Made by a program: the position numbers and the translations under genes. Below, piece after piece: positions 1-9,228 of a stretch of 58,001 nt of DNA. Below the pieces are notes generated by a model that was not told the DNA's origin, ran no database searches, and saw only the letters and a program-made list of their open reading frames with translations. The DNA comes from Paenibacillus planticolens (GTDB lineage Bacteria; Bacillota; Bacilli; Paenibacillales; NBRC-103111). Within the stretch, counting starts at the first letter, position 1. The number at the start of each line of letters is the position of its first letter. The stretch is from the NCBI RefSeq assembly GCF_013141725.1, contig NZ_WHNZ01000062.1:1-58001 (forward strand). Direction: 5' to 3'.

Positions 1-3000
1 GTCTCACCCGAAACTGTCGTATATTTCAGCGTACCTGCTTTAAGACGCTTGCCGTTTGCTGGCGTTACGGTCACATTCACTTGTTGCCCAGGTAACGGGG
101 ATACGACATCAACGGCTACAGTCCCGCCCGTAATGCCGTTGTCAATCGAAATCGAATACATATCGGCGCTAAATTTGGCATCGGCCCAATCCGCATGGTC
201 AGATGAATTCCCATTTCCATTATCTGTGACCTTCAACTCAATTGTGCTTGCGCCTTTAACGTCAACAGATACCGATTTTGCAACCGTGCTTCCTGTCACG
301 ACGCCGCTTGAATATTTCTGAACGCCATCTACGAGTACTAAAAATTGAACCGAACCATTTGTGCCCACTTCTTGATCTGTGCCTACAACTGCTGAGAATG
401 TCTTGAAATTTTTCTCGGCCAAGTTATATACGACGGAAGAATTGGCATGTGTCCCAAGTCCTCTTGTATAAACAGCCGTACCGGAACTCGCATCTGATCT
501 TAATGTTAATGGAGTCATCTCAATGCTTCTATTTTTTTGAACCGAGAACCAACCTGATGTTCCGCTTGACCATGCCATGCTGTCCGCATACGTATCCATC
601 ATACTTGGCGTGCCGTAATCCGCGCTCGGAATTGTAAACTTTGCGTCTCCCCAGGCTGCATGATCTTCAGCATTCGAACATGGGCATTGTGCGCCGTCTG
701 TAACTCGCAATTCAATCTTTTTCTTGTTGCGTACATCAACATCGACTTGCTTAGCTACAGTCGACGGCGTCATCTGACCGCTAGCATAAACTTGTACATC
801 ATCGACCCATACTTGGAATTCAACAGAGGACAATGTCCAGGAGTTATTTTGATCAGTACCAACCGCAGCCATAAATCTGTCGAATTTCTTACCTCTCAAA
901 TCGTATACGATGGATGAATTGGCATGAACGCCAAGTCCCTTCGCATAAGTGACAATTCCACTGGCTCCTTTGAGCTTGATTGGATTCCCTTGATCGGTAG
1001 CGTCTTTCATAACTTTGCCATAGCCGGCTGAACCGCTTACCCAATTCAAATCACTGACATATTGGTCTGTTTGTGAGATGTTGAGACTATATTCTTTACT
1101 GGTCTGACCATCGGCTGAAGTTGCTTTCACTTTCTTAATATTCGGATTGGTGCTATCTGTGGCGATTTCGATCACGACATCGTTAGCAACCTTATCCACA
1201 TTAATAACTGGCTCAATCGAGCCAGCGCTCCTAACAACCGTCATGCTATAGTTTGTAACTTCTGAACTGAAACTGCTTAAATTTGTTTCGTTAACTTTAA
1301 TGCCGCGAATTAAAGGTGGACTGCTGGCCAAACCGACTGGACGACCATCGAGATTCCAACCGGAATCAATTGGGATTCCGAGGAAAGTTAAAGCAGTTAC
1401 GACGACATCCGGTTGAATAATCCCTGTCAACGTTGTGTTAGGTGTAGTTGTATTACTCGGATATGGCGTTGAAGGAGGATTGATAACCCCTCTTGCTGCA
1501 TCAGGCCCGCTTACAATCAAAAACACCTTCCGCTCTGTTTCGGAGGAACCCCCGTGCGAACCCCCGCTTCCGTTTCCGGCTACCCCGCCATGATCAGTCG
1601 TAACAATGATGAGCCAATCTTCTTGCGAGTAGGTACTTCGCGCTTTAACGGCATTCATGATTCTGCCGATTTCAGCATCTGTCTTCTCTATTGCTGACAT
1701 ATATTTGTCATTCTGCGGGGTAAACCCTGTAGAATGTCCGGCTGCGTCAATTTCATCAAAGTGGACGAAAGTCACATCAGGATTATCAAACTGCAGATGC
1801 TGCACAGCTTTGTTTGTTACGATATCATCCGTCTCACCTCTAAACTCCAGATCGATACCATCGATAAGATTGTCATTGATCGGCGCCCATTGCACGATAG
1901 AAGAAATATATAAATTTGGATTAACCTGTTTGGCACGCTTTAAAAGATTAGGGAAAACCGTAAAATTATTTCCGGAAAACGTGTTATTGGTAACGCCATG
2001 TTTCGCTTTCCATACACCGGTAAAAATGGATGACCACCCCGTACCGCTCCATGTGTCGCTTGCATTAGCCCACGCTGAGAAATACGAAGCACCGTCTTGA
2101 ACTAATCCATCTATGTTGGGGGTATTTGCTTCCTGCAAAGCATCCTGACGTGTACCGTCCAATCCAAGTATAAGCACCTTCCTTTTCTTTGAAGCAGAGA
2201 ATCCGACAGTCTGGAAAGCAGCTACTGAATTTTCCAGCTGGGCGACCATGGCATACTTGTCTGAAAGGGAAGCCGCATCAATGCCGCTTTTAAACGAAGC
2301 AAGATCCTGCTCCAGCTTGCCATAGGCGCTTGCGGGATAATCGATATGACTGTTTCGCGCATCGTTCATTACTTTTTCAGCTTTGGCAATCGTCAGTTTT
2401 GGAAGACCCGTCATATACAGTTTGTCCATTTCCGTCTGATCAATTACCCCCTTGTATACCCGAAATTCGTCAAGCTTGGCATCCTTCAGGGAAAAATCAA
2501 GATTTTTATTGCCGTCAGCCCCAATGACAAAATTAAGCGCATCAATGCTTGCATCCTTATGAGAACTGATGTCAAGTTCGCTGATTTTCACGTTATTTTG
2601 ATACACTTTCAACATACCGCTTCTGTCATAAGTGTAGGTCATGAACGTCCAGCCTCTATTAGCCACAGTAGGCACCGAATATCCATCAAGTCTTGCCTTG
2701 CCCGCTGCTGTGAAATTTACTTTATCAGTCCCAACTTTCTCCCACCATGGCGTAATCGCAAATCCGGTATTTGATCCCGTCGACCAATTCTTGTTAGAAA
2801 CAATATTGGAATTGGATGTATCTTTATTATCGATCCAAAAAGCAATGGAAAAGTTGGTACTGGTTCCAAATTGCAGTGTAGTCGGCTTGCCCATATCGAT
2901 ATATGAATTGCCTTTAAAATAGATCGCTTTTCCAAGGATCCCTTCTATAAAGGTTGGCGACCCGTATAGCATACCTGAATTTCCCTTGCCCGAACGATCT

Positions 3001-4010
3001 GTTACTGTATTATCATCAAAATTTAAATACAGCACGTTGGAAAACCCCGCAGCCTGAAATGCCGCCAACGATTTCTCCAGCTGAGCTACCATCGCATATT
3101 TGTCTGAAGTAGACGCCGCATCAATACCGCTTTTAAAAGAAGCAAGATCCAACTGCAGCTTGTCAAATGCACTTACCGGAAATTCTATATCGCTGTTACG
3201 CGCATCGCTCATCGCTTGTTCAACTTTGTTAATCGTTAATTTCGAAAGACCTACGATGTACAGTTTATCCATCTCCGCCTGATCGATTAGTCCCTTATAT
3301 ACCCGAAATTCGTCCAGTTTGGCATCCTTTAAGGAAAAACTAGTATTTTTATTTCCATCGGCCCCAATGACAAAATTAAGAGCGTCGATGCTTGCACCAC
3401 TGTGGGAACTAATATTCAATTCACCGATTTTTACATTGTTTTGATACACCGTCAGCATACCATTTCTGTCATAGGTGTAGGCCATGAACGTCCAGCCTTT
3501 ACTTGCCATGGAAGGCGATGCATAGTAATCAAGCCTGGTTTTGCCCGCTGCCGTGAAATTTAATTTATCCTTGCTGGCTTGATCCCACCACGGCGTAATC
3601 GCAAAACCGGTGTTTGCACCCGTAGACCAGTTCTTGTTCGAAACAATATTGGAATTGGTCGTATCTTTATTATCAATCCAGAAGGCGATGGAGAAATTAG
3701 TATTGGTGCCGAATTGCAACGCAGACGGCTTGCCCATATCAATATATGAATTACCTTTGAAATAAATTGCTTTCCCGGATATACCTTCCACAAAGCTTGG
3801 CGTGCCCGTCAAGGTGCCCGCAAGGTGCTTATCTGAGCTATCCGTGATCGTGCTATCGTCAAAATTCAAATACAATGCAAGTTCGTATGCCGCAGCTGCA
3901 GCAACTGTCCGTGTTATACCACCGATGCTCGTCAACAGCATCATCATGGCACAAAGTAAAGCAGCCACCTTTTGGAGTCTGGCCATCGTTTTATGTCTGT
4001 TCTGCCTCAT
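1..4010 (-). CDS. Secreted multidomain protein: two LamG domains, alkaline-phosphatase-fold phosphodiesterase, two NPCBM domains (3' end outside window)
   Basis: The frame is open from an ATG at 4010 to the left edge, about 1336 residues, with no stop seen. GGGGAG lies 9 nt before the start. A signal peptide (about residues 1-38) is followed by two LamG/concanavalin-like units (about 45-315 and 325-600), then a type I phosphodiesterase/nucleotide pyrophosphatase domain with LILGLDGTRQDAL (metal Asp), a Thr/Ser-rich nucleophile region SDTWSGTGWSS, FDEIDAAGHS and TTDHGG (metal ligands). After it come a cadherin-like linker, two NPCBM domains (each with a DNxN..DHA.WADA-type end) and the start of an InlB-type repeat at the edge. 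The family cleaves phosphate mono- or diesters; the true substrate is unknown. The carbohydrate-binding modules and neighbours suggest a phosphorylated glycan or cell-surface polymer. Export to the cell surface is inferred. Confidence 0.85.
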   Translation of the reverse strand, partial: MRQNRHKTMARLQKVAALLCAMMMLLTSIGGITRTVAAAAAYELALYLNFDDSTITDSSDKHLAGTLTGTPSFVEGISGKAIYFKGNSYIDMGKPSALQFGTNTNFSIAFWIDNKDTTNSNIVSNKNWSTGANTGFAITPWWDQASKDKLNFTAAGKTRLDYYASPSMASKGWTFMAYTYDRNGMLTVYQNNVKIGELNISSHSGASIDALNFVIGADGNKNTSFSLKDAKLDEFRVYKGLIDQAEMDKLYIVGLSKLTINKVEQAMSDARNSDIEFPVSAFDKLQLDLASFKSGIDAASTSDKYAMVAQLEKSLAAFQAAGFSNVLYLNFDDNTVTDRSGKGNSGMLYGSPTFIEGILGKAIYFKGNSYIDMGKPTTLQFGTSTNFSIAFWIDNKDTSNSNIVSNKNWSTGSNTGFAITPWWEKVGTDKVNFTAAGKARLDGYSVPTVANRGWTFMTYTYDRSGMLKVYQNNVKISELDISSHKDASIDALNFVIGADGNKNLDFSLKDAKLDEFRVYKGVIDQTEMDKLYMTGLPKLTIAKAEKVMNDARNSHIDYPASAYGKLEQDLASFKSGIDAASLSDKYAMVAQLENSVAAFQTVGFSASKKRKVLILGLDGTRQDALQEANTPNIDGLVQDGASYFSAWANASDTWSGTGWSSIFTGVWKAKHGVTNNTFSGNNFTVFPNLLKRAKQVNPNLYISSIVQWAPINDNLIDGIDLEFRGETDDIVTNKAVQHLQFDNPDVTFVHFDEIDAAGHSTGFTPQNDKYMSAIEKTDAEIGRIMNAVKARSTYSQEDWLIIVTTDHGGVAGNGSGGSHGGSSETERKVFLIVSGPDAARGVINPPSTPYPSNTTTPNTTLTGIIQPDVVVTALTFLGIPIDSGWNLDGRPVGLASSPPLIRGIKVNETNLSSFSSEVTNYSMTVVRSAGSIEPVINVDKVANDVVIEIATDSTNPNIKKVKATSADGQTSKEYSLNISQTDQYVSDLNWVSGSAGYGKVMKDATDQGNPIKLKGASGIVTYAKGLGVHANSSIVYDLRGKKFDRFMAAVGTDQNNSWTLSSVEFQVWVDDVQVYASGQMTPSTVAKQVDVDVRNKKKIELRVTDGAQCPCSNAEDHAAWGDAKFTIPSADYGTPSMMDTYADSMAWSSGTSGWFSVQKNRSIEMTPLTLRSDASSGTAVYTRGLGTHANSSVVYNLAEKNFKTFSAVVGTDQEVGTNGSVQFLVLVDGVQKYSSGVVTGSTVAKSVSVDVKGASTIELKVTDNGNGNSSDHADWADAKFSADMYSISIDNGITGGTVAVDVVSPLPGQQVNVTVTPANGKRLKAGTLKYTTVSGE
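2180..3880 (-). repeat. Internal tandem duplication of the LamG unit, 843-bp period
   Basis: The two LamG-plus-linker units of the phosphodiesterase gene are alike at DNA level. For example, CTTGCCCATATC begins at 2886 and again at 3729, exactly 843 bp (281 codons) apart, and flanking codons match with mostly third-position changes. This points to a fairly recent in-frame duplication. Outer limits are approximate. Confidence 0.8.
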
Positions 4011-4164
4011 GAACACTCACTCCCCATTTATCTTTTCTCCTGTTACTCCTCGAACCGCCGACTTGCTCAACATACACTTTATTTGACAATGGTCTTCTCT
4101 TCCTCTAAAGAAACTTAAAGTCGCACTACGTTTTTTATTGTTTTCCGCTGCCTCCCCCAAAATT

Positions 4165-4178
4165 TGTTAACGCTTTCA
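4165..4178 (-). promoter_or_regulatory. cre site (CcpA operator) upstream of the LamG/phosphodiesterase gene
   Basis: Read on the minus strand this is TGAAAGCGTTAACA, which fits TGWAARCGYTWNCW at every position. It lies about 60 nt downstream of the proposed start of transcription, so bound CcpA could act as a roadblock. The site is seen; the function is inferred. Confidence 0.7.
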
Positions 4179-4240
4179 TTTATTGAACTTAATTTAACTT
4201 CTGTGACTAGCTTTTAGCTCATTTACACAGTGTTTGTTTC

Positions 4241-4296
4241 AAATTACCCCTTTCTATCTCAACATTGAATGATAAATATTGTGATTTTGATTGATA
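4241..4296 (-). promoter_or_regulatory. Putative activator-dependent promoter with two direct operator repeats
   Basis: On the minus strand two TATCA-centred boxes (TGATA on the plus strand at 4292-4296 and 4270-4274) are 22 bp apart, each preceded by a CACAA-type A-rich stretch. A possible -10 box TAATTT (4241-4246) follows, 29 bp from the near box. The same layout precedes the solute-binding protein and permease genes. The rest of the 475-bp gap (4011-4485) is AT-rich and holds only the cre site and a hairpin. Confidence 0.5.
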
Positions 4297-4436
4297 TAAT
4301 TTGTGTTTCCGAATAAATTTGCCTAGGAAAAACTGTATAGCAACAAACCAAAAAACTTGTACCGGGTTATCAATTAGCCTTGTTCACCGTCTCTGATGGA
4401 GCTGTGATCCCTTCGTTTATGAATCACTGACCGTGT

Positions 4437-4474
4437 AAATGGAAGGAGAAAGGATTCACCTATCTCCTCCATTT
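4437..4474 (-). terminator. Hairpin just after the fucosidase stop codon
   Basis: Arms AAATGGAAGGAGA (4437-4449) and TCTCCTCCATTT (4463-4474) pair with one bulge. No T-run follows on the transcribed side, so it may be a weak terminator or a 3'-end stabiliser. A closely similar hairpin follows the GH30/GH43 gene. Confidence 0.5.
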
Positions 4475-4485
4475 CCGGTTATTTA

Positions 4486-7400
4486 TTATTGCAGGATCAG
4501 CTTCGCGATACCAACGATATCCACAATGTTAATCTTGCCGTCACGATTGAAATCTGCACTTTTCGCCTCATTCCAATCGCTGCTAGCCGAAGTCTTCCCG
4601 TAATGCACGGCTGCTTTGCCTAAGTCTCCAATATCGATGGCGTTATCCTCATTGACATCTCCTGGCGCATATTCCGTAAGGATCTGCCCGCTAAAAGCTT
4701 GCAACGCCTGGTTCAACGTATTGGCCGCTTCACCCAGCTGCTGCTCCGTAGCCGCAGGATTTGATTGAATGGCAGAAGCAGCTTGGATCGCGGATAATAG
4801 CACCGCTGTAGAGCCGGCCTTATATTGTCCGACCTTGGTTCCTTCAACCGCATGATCATAAATGGACTGTGCCTGTTGGATGACCGTCTGCAGCGATGTC
4901 TTGTCTGCCGCCGTAATCGAAACCGTTAGATTAGCTGGTGTAGCATCCAACTTCTGCCCCAACCCATTGGAGACAGCTACTTGAGTCAGCACCAGGTTCG
5001 TTGTCGTGGACCGGTGATTCGGCTTCGCGATCCAATTGAATTTGAATACATCCCCGCTTGCCGTTATCGCCCCCGCATTCCCTTGGCTCACAGCGATAAT
5101 CCGTATTTGACCCGGTACGTCGGTTTTGGTTTGAACCTTCGTGAATCCGGCTATTAACGGATCTATGGATACAAAATCGATGGCGCCGGCATCAAAAGTT
5201 AATGTGATATCCGCTGCATAAACCGCCGAATATACGCTGGCTGTGACGTTGTTTAAGCCGAACTGCGTCGAGAACGCAGCACCTGCTTGAACGACTGCCG
5301 GGCCCGTAAGCGTTGCCTGCGGCACTTCTGTCGGCATCTGCGTCTGACCGGTAATTACGACATAACTCGAGCCTTGAATACCGCTGCCATCCGTAGCTGT
5401 TGCTACCACTTTTACAATCCCGTTCTTCTTGGCCGTAAGCACGCCATTTGTATGGATGGTTGCTTTATCTGTTAGGTTTACGCCATCTGTTTCATAGACC
5501 GCCCATGTCAAAGACTTGTTCGTAGCATTGGCAGGGAGTACCGAAGCTTGCAATTGCAGGCTTCCGTCCTTCTCGGTAATCTTCGTCGTCGAACTTGTGA
5601 CAGCGATCGACTGTACGTTCACCTGTTGGATCTTAGTAACCGTAACGTTCGCTACAGCGGGTATGACTGTGCCATCTACAGCACCATTCACGATAAAACT
5701 GCCAGCTATTGCATACTTTGACGAATCTATCGGATCCCACTGAACCGACTTATTGGCAGTTGTCCCATTGTTATACACAACTGTGACACTCGCAGGCAGA
5801 ACCGGCGGAACATTCGTAGCCGTAACCACGTTTACTGGCGTAACTCCCGAAATCACTGGTGTCGCTTCAACAGTCAGCTTAGTCAGCTTCGCATCCGCCC
5901 AATCGCCGTGATCCTCGCTGTTTCCATTGCCGGAATCCGTAACTTCCAATATTAGCTCTTTATAACCTTTAACATTCACCTTCACAAATTTGGCGTTTTG
6001 CGACTCCCACATTGTGCTTCCGGAGTAAAGCGATTCAATCGTGCCATCGTTCTTCACTCCTGACACTTTAAACTGTACCGAGCCGCTGTAGCTTCCGCCG
6101 CTCACTTCCTTATCTACGCCGATAAAGGCGGAGAAGGTTTCATAATCAGCTCCAGTAAGATCATACTTAATCGTTGAATTGGCATGAGTCCCAAGACCTT
6201 TGGTAAAGGAGAGATTCTGGTCCCCATTTTTCAATACGATCGCATTGCCGTCGATGCTCTTGTCTTTCTTAACATCAGACCAGCCCGAGGTTGCGCTTAA
6301 CCAGTTCAGATCGCTCAAATAGTCAACTTTAGGCAATTCTTCCTTCAGTTCGGATTTGCCTTCCGCAACTCTAAACGTTGCATTGGCCCAGCTTGCATGA
6401 TCCTCGCTATTATCGTTATCGCTCTGCGTAACAACAAGTTCCACGATGCTTGCGCCAGCTACACGGACATCGACCGGTTTAGCCACGTCGGCAACCTTCA
6501 TGACACCGCTCGCAAATTTCTCTACGCCGTCTACAAGCACCTTGAATTCCACATCGGCGTAAGATGGCGATTTGGCCATTTCTTGGTCGACTCCGACAAG
6601 AGCAGTGAAGGACTCATAATTTTTATCGGAAATGTCAAATATAATTCTTGAATCCGCATGTACGCCAAAGCCTTTCCCGTAAGTTACAGCGCCATTGCTG
6701 CCCATTAGCCTTATCGCATTTCCGTCCAGGCTCTTGTCTTTCTTAACCGTAGACCAGCCCGAGGATGCGCTTAACCAGTTCAGATCGCTCGCATAACGGT
6801 CCACCAGCTCAAAGTTCAGCGTGTAGACTTCTTGCGACGCTCCGCCGTTAGCTGTAGCTGTGATGGTCGTCGAGCCTGGCAAGCTGTCAGCTGGGTCGAT
6901 GACCAACTGCACGTCTTCAGATGCTTTGTCCACTGTAACGGTTGGCACTTCCAGGTTTTTTTCTCTCAAAACTGTCAACGTCGCCGTCCGATTGTCGGAA
7001 TTAAGGCCTTTGACCGGCACTCCGTTCACTTTCACATTCTTAATCAGAGTAGGCATGCTTTCCACTTTCCATAATTGACTGTCGCTTCCGGTATACGTGT
7101 TTTGAACAACCGGATTTCCGTCAGCGGTAGAACCGTTGCTATTTTCCAATGCCAACTGGCTGTTTACGTTGGTAATTTTGAAATAGCCGTTGCCCACATT
7201 GGAGATGGCCCACTGCTGGTTGATGGCGGAAGGAGCTGCAGCCGTTTCAGAATCTGTCCATTGAATGACTGGCTTCGCAGGCGATTTACTGGCGCCTGGA
7301 ACATCCATAACCTGTCCGCTTTGCTTATTGGCAATCTTATATTTGCCCAGACCTAGATCGTCGATCACCCATTGCTGATCCAGCGCACCAGATTGGGTCC

Positions 7401-8958
7401 GCCCGGCAACAGCCGCACCATTCGCTGGCGAATTGCCAACGCCCAGTGCTTTGCCTGTCGCTTTATTGACGATGCGATACAACGTGTTGGCATCAAAGGA
7501 GTCAATCCCCGTCCGAGTTGGAATTGCATTGGTGTAAGATCCGACCTCCAACTCACCTGCAGCAGCGAAGCCGCCTACGGCCGAATTCACTACCATTTTG
7601 ACATAGCGTGCTGTTTGGGATGGGAAGGTCACACGTTTCATGGTCTTGTCCCCGTCCCATGTGCCACTGGTAACCGAAGTGAAGTTTGTTCCATCCTCGC
7701 TCACATACAACGTATAGGATGTAATCATACCTTGTGATAAATTTTGCGAAGGCAAGTAATTCAACATATTAATGTTGTTGTACGTGTAGCCCAAATCTAG
7801 TGTAATGGATTGAGGCAGAGATGTGTTGGTTTGCCAAACAGTCTCAGAGTAAGTGCCTACATAATCCATAAGTCCATCAATCGCATTGCTCGCATTCCCG
7901 CTTGTAGCCGTTGCTGAATTAGCTGTAATCGGGTGCTCCATCACGATTGGCTGTTGCGGCAATGGAGGACGGGATTCATTCGGCGACCAAGCTTTTCCGA
8001 TATCCGCCAATCGATTTACTACGTTGTTATCCAGCTCCCCATCCGGGTTCGGTGAAACGTTGAGCAAAAAGTTTGTATAACGCGGTTCCAAATAACCGAG
8101 ATGATCCTGCACAATATTCTTAACGCTTGCCGGCTCTGTATTCTTCATCCAATCGTGCCAGAACCATTGACTGGAAACAAGCGGCATGCCCTGATTAGCA
8201 GCATACGAATTGTTGGAAGGTGCCCAAACACCCTTAGGTTCTTCGAAATAAATGATGTCCTCATCCCATGGCTGCGTTTGTCCATTGTGATCCACAATAA
8301 GAATATTAGGCTGCAGGCGCTTTACCAATTCACGAATTTCTTGGTATGGAACTTCATTATGACCCATCTCCCAGGCCCAGCCATCGATAATCAAAACCGG
8401 AATTTCGCCGTAATTCGTCAGCAGCTCTGTTAATTGCCCTTTAATAAATTCGATATCCGCTCTGCTGACGGATCCTTTTTGAATACCTTGCTGACGATCC
8501 CAGATGGAGAAGTATAGCCCCGGCAAAATTCCTTGAGCGCGCATGGAATCTACATATTGCCTTACGATATCTTTCTTGTAGGAGCTGTCCATCACGTTGT
8601 AATTGCCATATTTGGTTGGCCACAGGGCAAATCCGTCATGGTGCTTAGTCGTTAGAACGGTATATTTAATGCCTGCGGATTTGGCGGCTTGCGCCCATTG
8701 GTCCGTATTCACCTGCTTAGGATTAAAAGATAGCGGATCTTGTCCTGGCGTCACCCATTCCTGATCGTGATAGGTCCCCATGTTATAGTGGATAAACATA
8801 CCGAACCTGAGATCCACGTAGTTTTTCTGATTCGTGTAACTATCACTTACAACGGGGCTTGTTGTGTTTTGATTATTTGTGGTCGCAAAAACGGGGGCCA
8901 CTGAGACAAAAAACAGCATAAATATAAGTCCTACGCATGTTGAAATCTTCTTATACAA
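4486..8958 (-). CDS. Secreted GH29 alpha-L-fucosidase with cohesin and dockerin domains
   Basis: 1490 residues, starting at a TTG placed 8 nt after AAGGAGGGG. Domains in order: signal peptide 1-25; GH29 about 45-330 with GMFIHY, TKHHDGF and the likely nucleophile Asp192 in LIIDGW; F5/8C (CBM32-like) 345-472; ricin-type beta-trefoil 490-635; cadherin-like 640-718; two NPCBM 722-864 and 880-1028; Big_4-like 1035-1108; Big_2-like 1113-1204; cohesin 1214-1349; FIVAR-like helical segment 1352-1424; type I dockerin 1432-1490 with two calcium loops, DVNEDNAIDIGD and DFNRDGKINIVD. It should remove terminal L-fucose from glycans outside the cell, for example the fucose on arabinogalactan-proteins. The dockerin could attach it to the SLH cohesin protein encoded upstream. 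GH29 is firm; the natural substrate and docking partner are inferred. Residues 1035-1490 closely match the end of the GH30/GH43 enzyme. Confidence 0.92.
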   Translation of the reverse strand: MYKKISTCVGLIFMLFFVSVAPVFATTNNQNTTSPVVSDSYTNQKNYVDLRFGMFIHYNMGTYHDQEWVTPGQDPLSFNPKQVNTDQWAQAAKSAGIKYTVLTTKHHDGFALWPTKYGNYNVMDSSYKKDIVRQYVDSMRAQGILPGLYFSIWDRQQGIQKGSVSRADIEFIKGQLTELLTNYGEIPVLIIDGWAWEMGHNEVPYQEIRELVKRLQPNILIVDHNGQTQPWDEDIIYFEEPKGVWAPSNNSYAANQGMPLVSSQWFWHDWMKNTEPASVKNIVQDHLGYLEPRYTNFLLNVSPNPDGELDNNVVNRLADIGKAWSPNESRPPLPQQPIVMEHPITANSATATSGNASNAIDGLMDYVGTYSETVWQTNTSLPQSITLDLGYTYNNINMLNYLPSQNLSQGMITSYTLYVSEDGTNFTSVTSGTWDGDKTMKRVTFPSQTARYVKMVVNSAVGGFAAAGELEVGSYTNAIPTRTGIDSFDANTLYRIVNKATGKALGVGNSPANGAAVAGRTQSGALDQQWVIDDLGLGKYKIANKQSGQVMDVPGASKSPAKPVIQWTDSETAAAPSAINQQWAISNVGNGYFKITNVNSQLALENSNGSTADGNPVVQNTYTGSDSQLWKVESMPTLIKNVKVNGVPVKGLNSDNRTATLTVLREKNLEVPTVTVDKASEDVQLVIDPADSLPGSTTITATANGGASQEVYTLNFELVDRYASDLNWLSASSGWSTVKKDKSLDGNAIRLMGSNGAVTYGKGFGVHADSRIIFDISDKNYESFTALVGVDQEMAKSPSYADVEFKVLVDGVEKFASGVMKVADVAKPVDVRVAGASIVELVVTQSDNDNSEDHASWANATFRVAEGKSELKEELPKVDYLSDLNWLSATSGWSDVKKDKSIDGNAIVLKNGDQNLSFTKGLGTHANSTIKYDLTGADYETFSAFIGVDKEVSGGSYSGSVQFKVSGVKNDGTIESLYSGSTMWESQNAKFVKVNVKGYKELILEVTDSGNGNSEDHGDWADAKLTKLTVEATPVISGVTPVNVVTATNVPPVLPASVTVVYNNGTTANKSVQWDPIDSSKYAIAGSFIVNGAVDGTVIPAVANVTVTKIQQVNVQSIAVTSSTTKITEKDGSLQLQASVLPANATNKSLTWAVYETDGVNLTDKATIHTNGVLTAKKNGIVKVVATATDGSGIQGSSYVVITGQTQMPTEVPQATLTGPAVVQAGAAFSTQFGLNNVTASVYSAVYAADITLTFDAGAIDFVSIDPLIAGFTKVQTKTDVPGQIRIIAVSQGNAGAITASGDVFKFNWIAKPNHRSTTTNLVLTQVAVSNGLGQKLDATPANLTVSITAADKTSLQTVIQQAQSIYDHAVEGTKVGQYKAGSTAVLLSAIQAASAIQSNPAATEQQLGEAANTLNQALQAFSGQILTEYAPGDVNEDNAIDIGDLGKAAVHYGKTSASSDWNEAKSADFNRDGKINIVDIVGIAKLILQ

Positions 8959-9086
8959 TTAATTCCCCTCCTTTTGAGGACTTCTTCGTTTAACTCAATA
9001 TCTGCTCAATATATGAATCTGCTATTACTGCTTACTTACTTGCTCTTGCTGTCGTCTGCGCTACGTCGCCAATACCATTCCTCCCA

Positions 9087-9100
9087 TGTAACCGTTACCA
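9087..9100 (+). promoter_or_regulatory. cre-like site upstream of the fucosidase gene
   Basis: TGTAACCGTTACCA matches the near-palindromic cre consensus at 13 of 14 positions. It lies about 130 bp before the fucosidase start, in the gap after the terminator of the SLH gene. Confidence 0.5.
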
Positions 9101-9141
9101 ATTATTGGCAGCTCCTCGTTTACAAAGCAGTTGGAAGAAGC

Positions 9142-9162
9142 AAGCCTGCTGACAGCAGGCTT
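9142..9162 (-). terminator. Terminator hairpin after the SLH/cohesin gene
   Basis: A perfect 9-bp stem AAGCCTGCT/AGCAGGCTT has a 3-nt loop. On the minus strand the following sequence is GCTTCTTCC, only moderately T-rich. It separates the SLH gene from the fucosidase gene. Confidence 0.6.
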
Positions 9163-9228
9163 ACCATGATTTTGACGTAGACTTTTAAAAAGGGGCATAT
9201 TCGATTGCTTCGTTTTCGCTTGGAGCAA

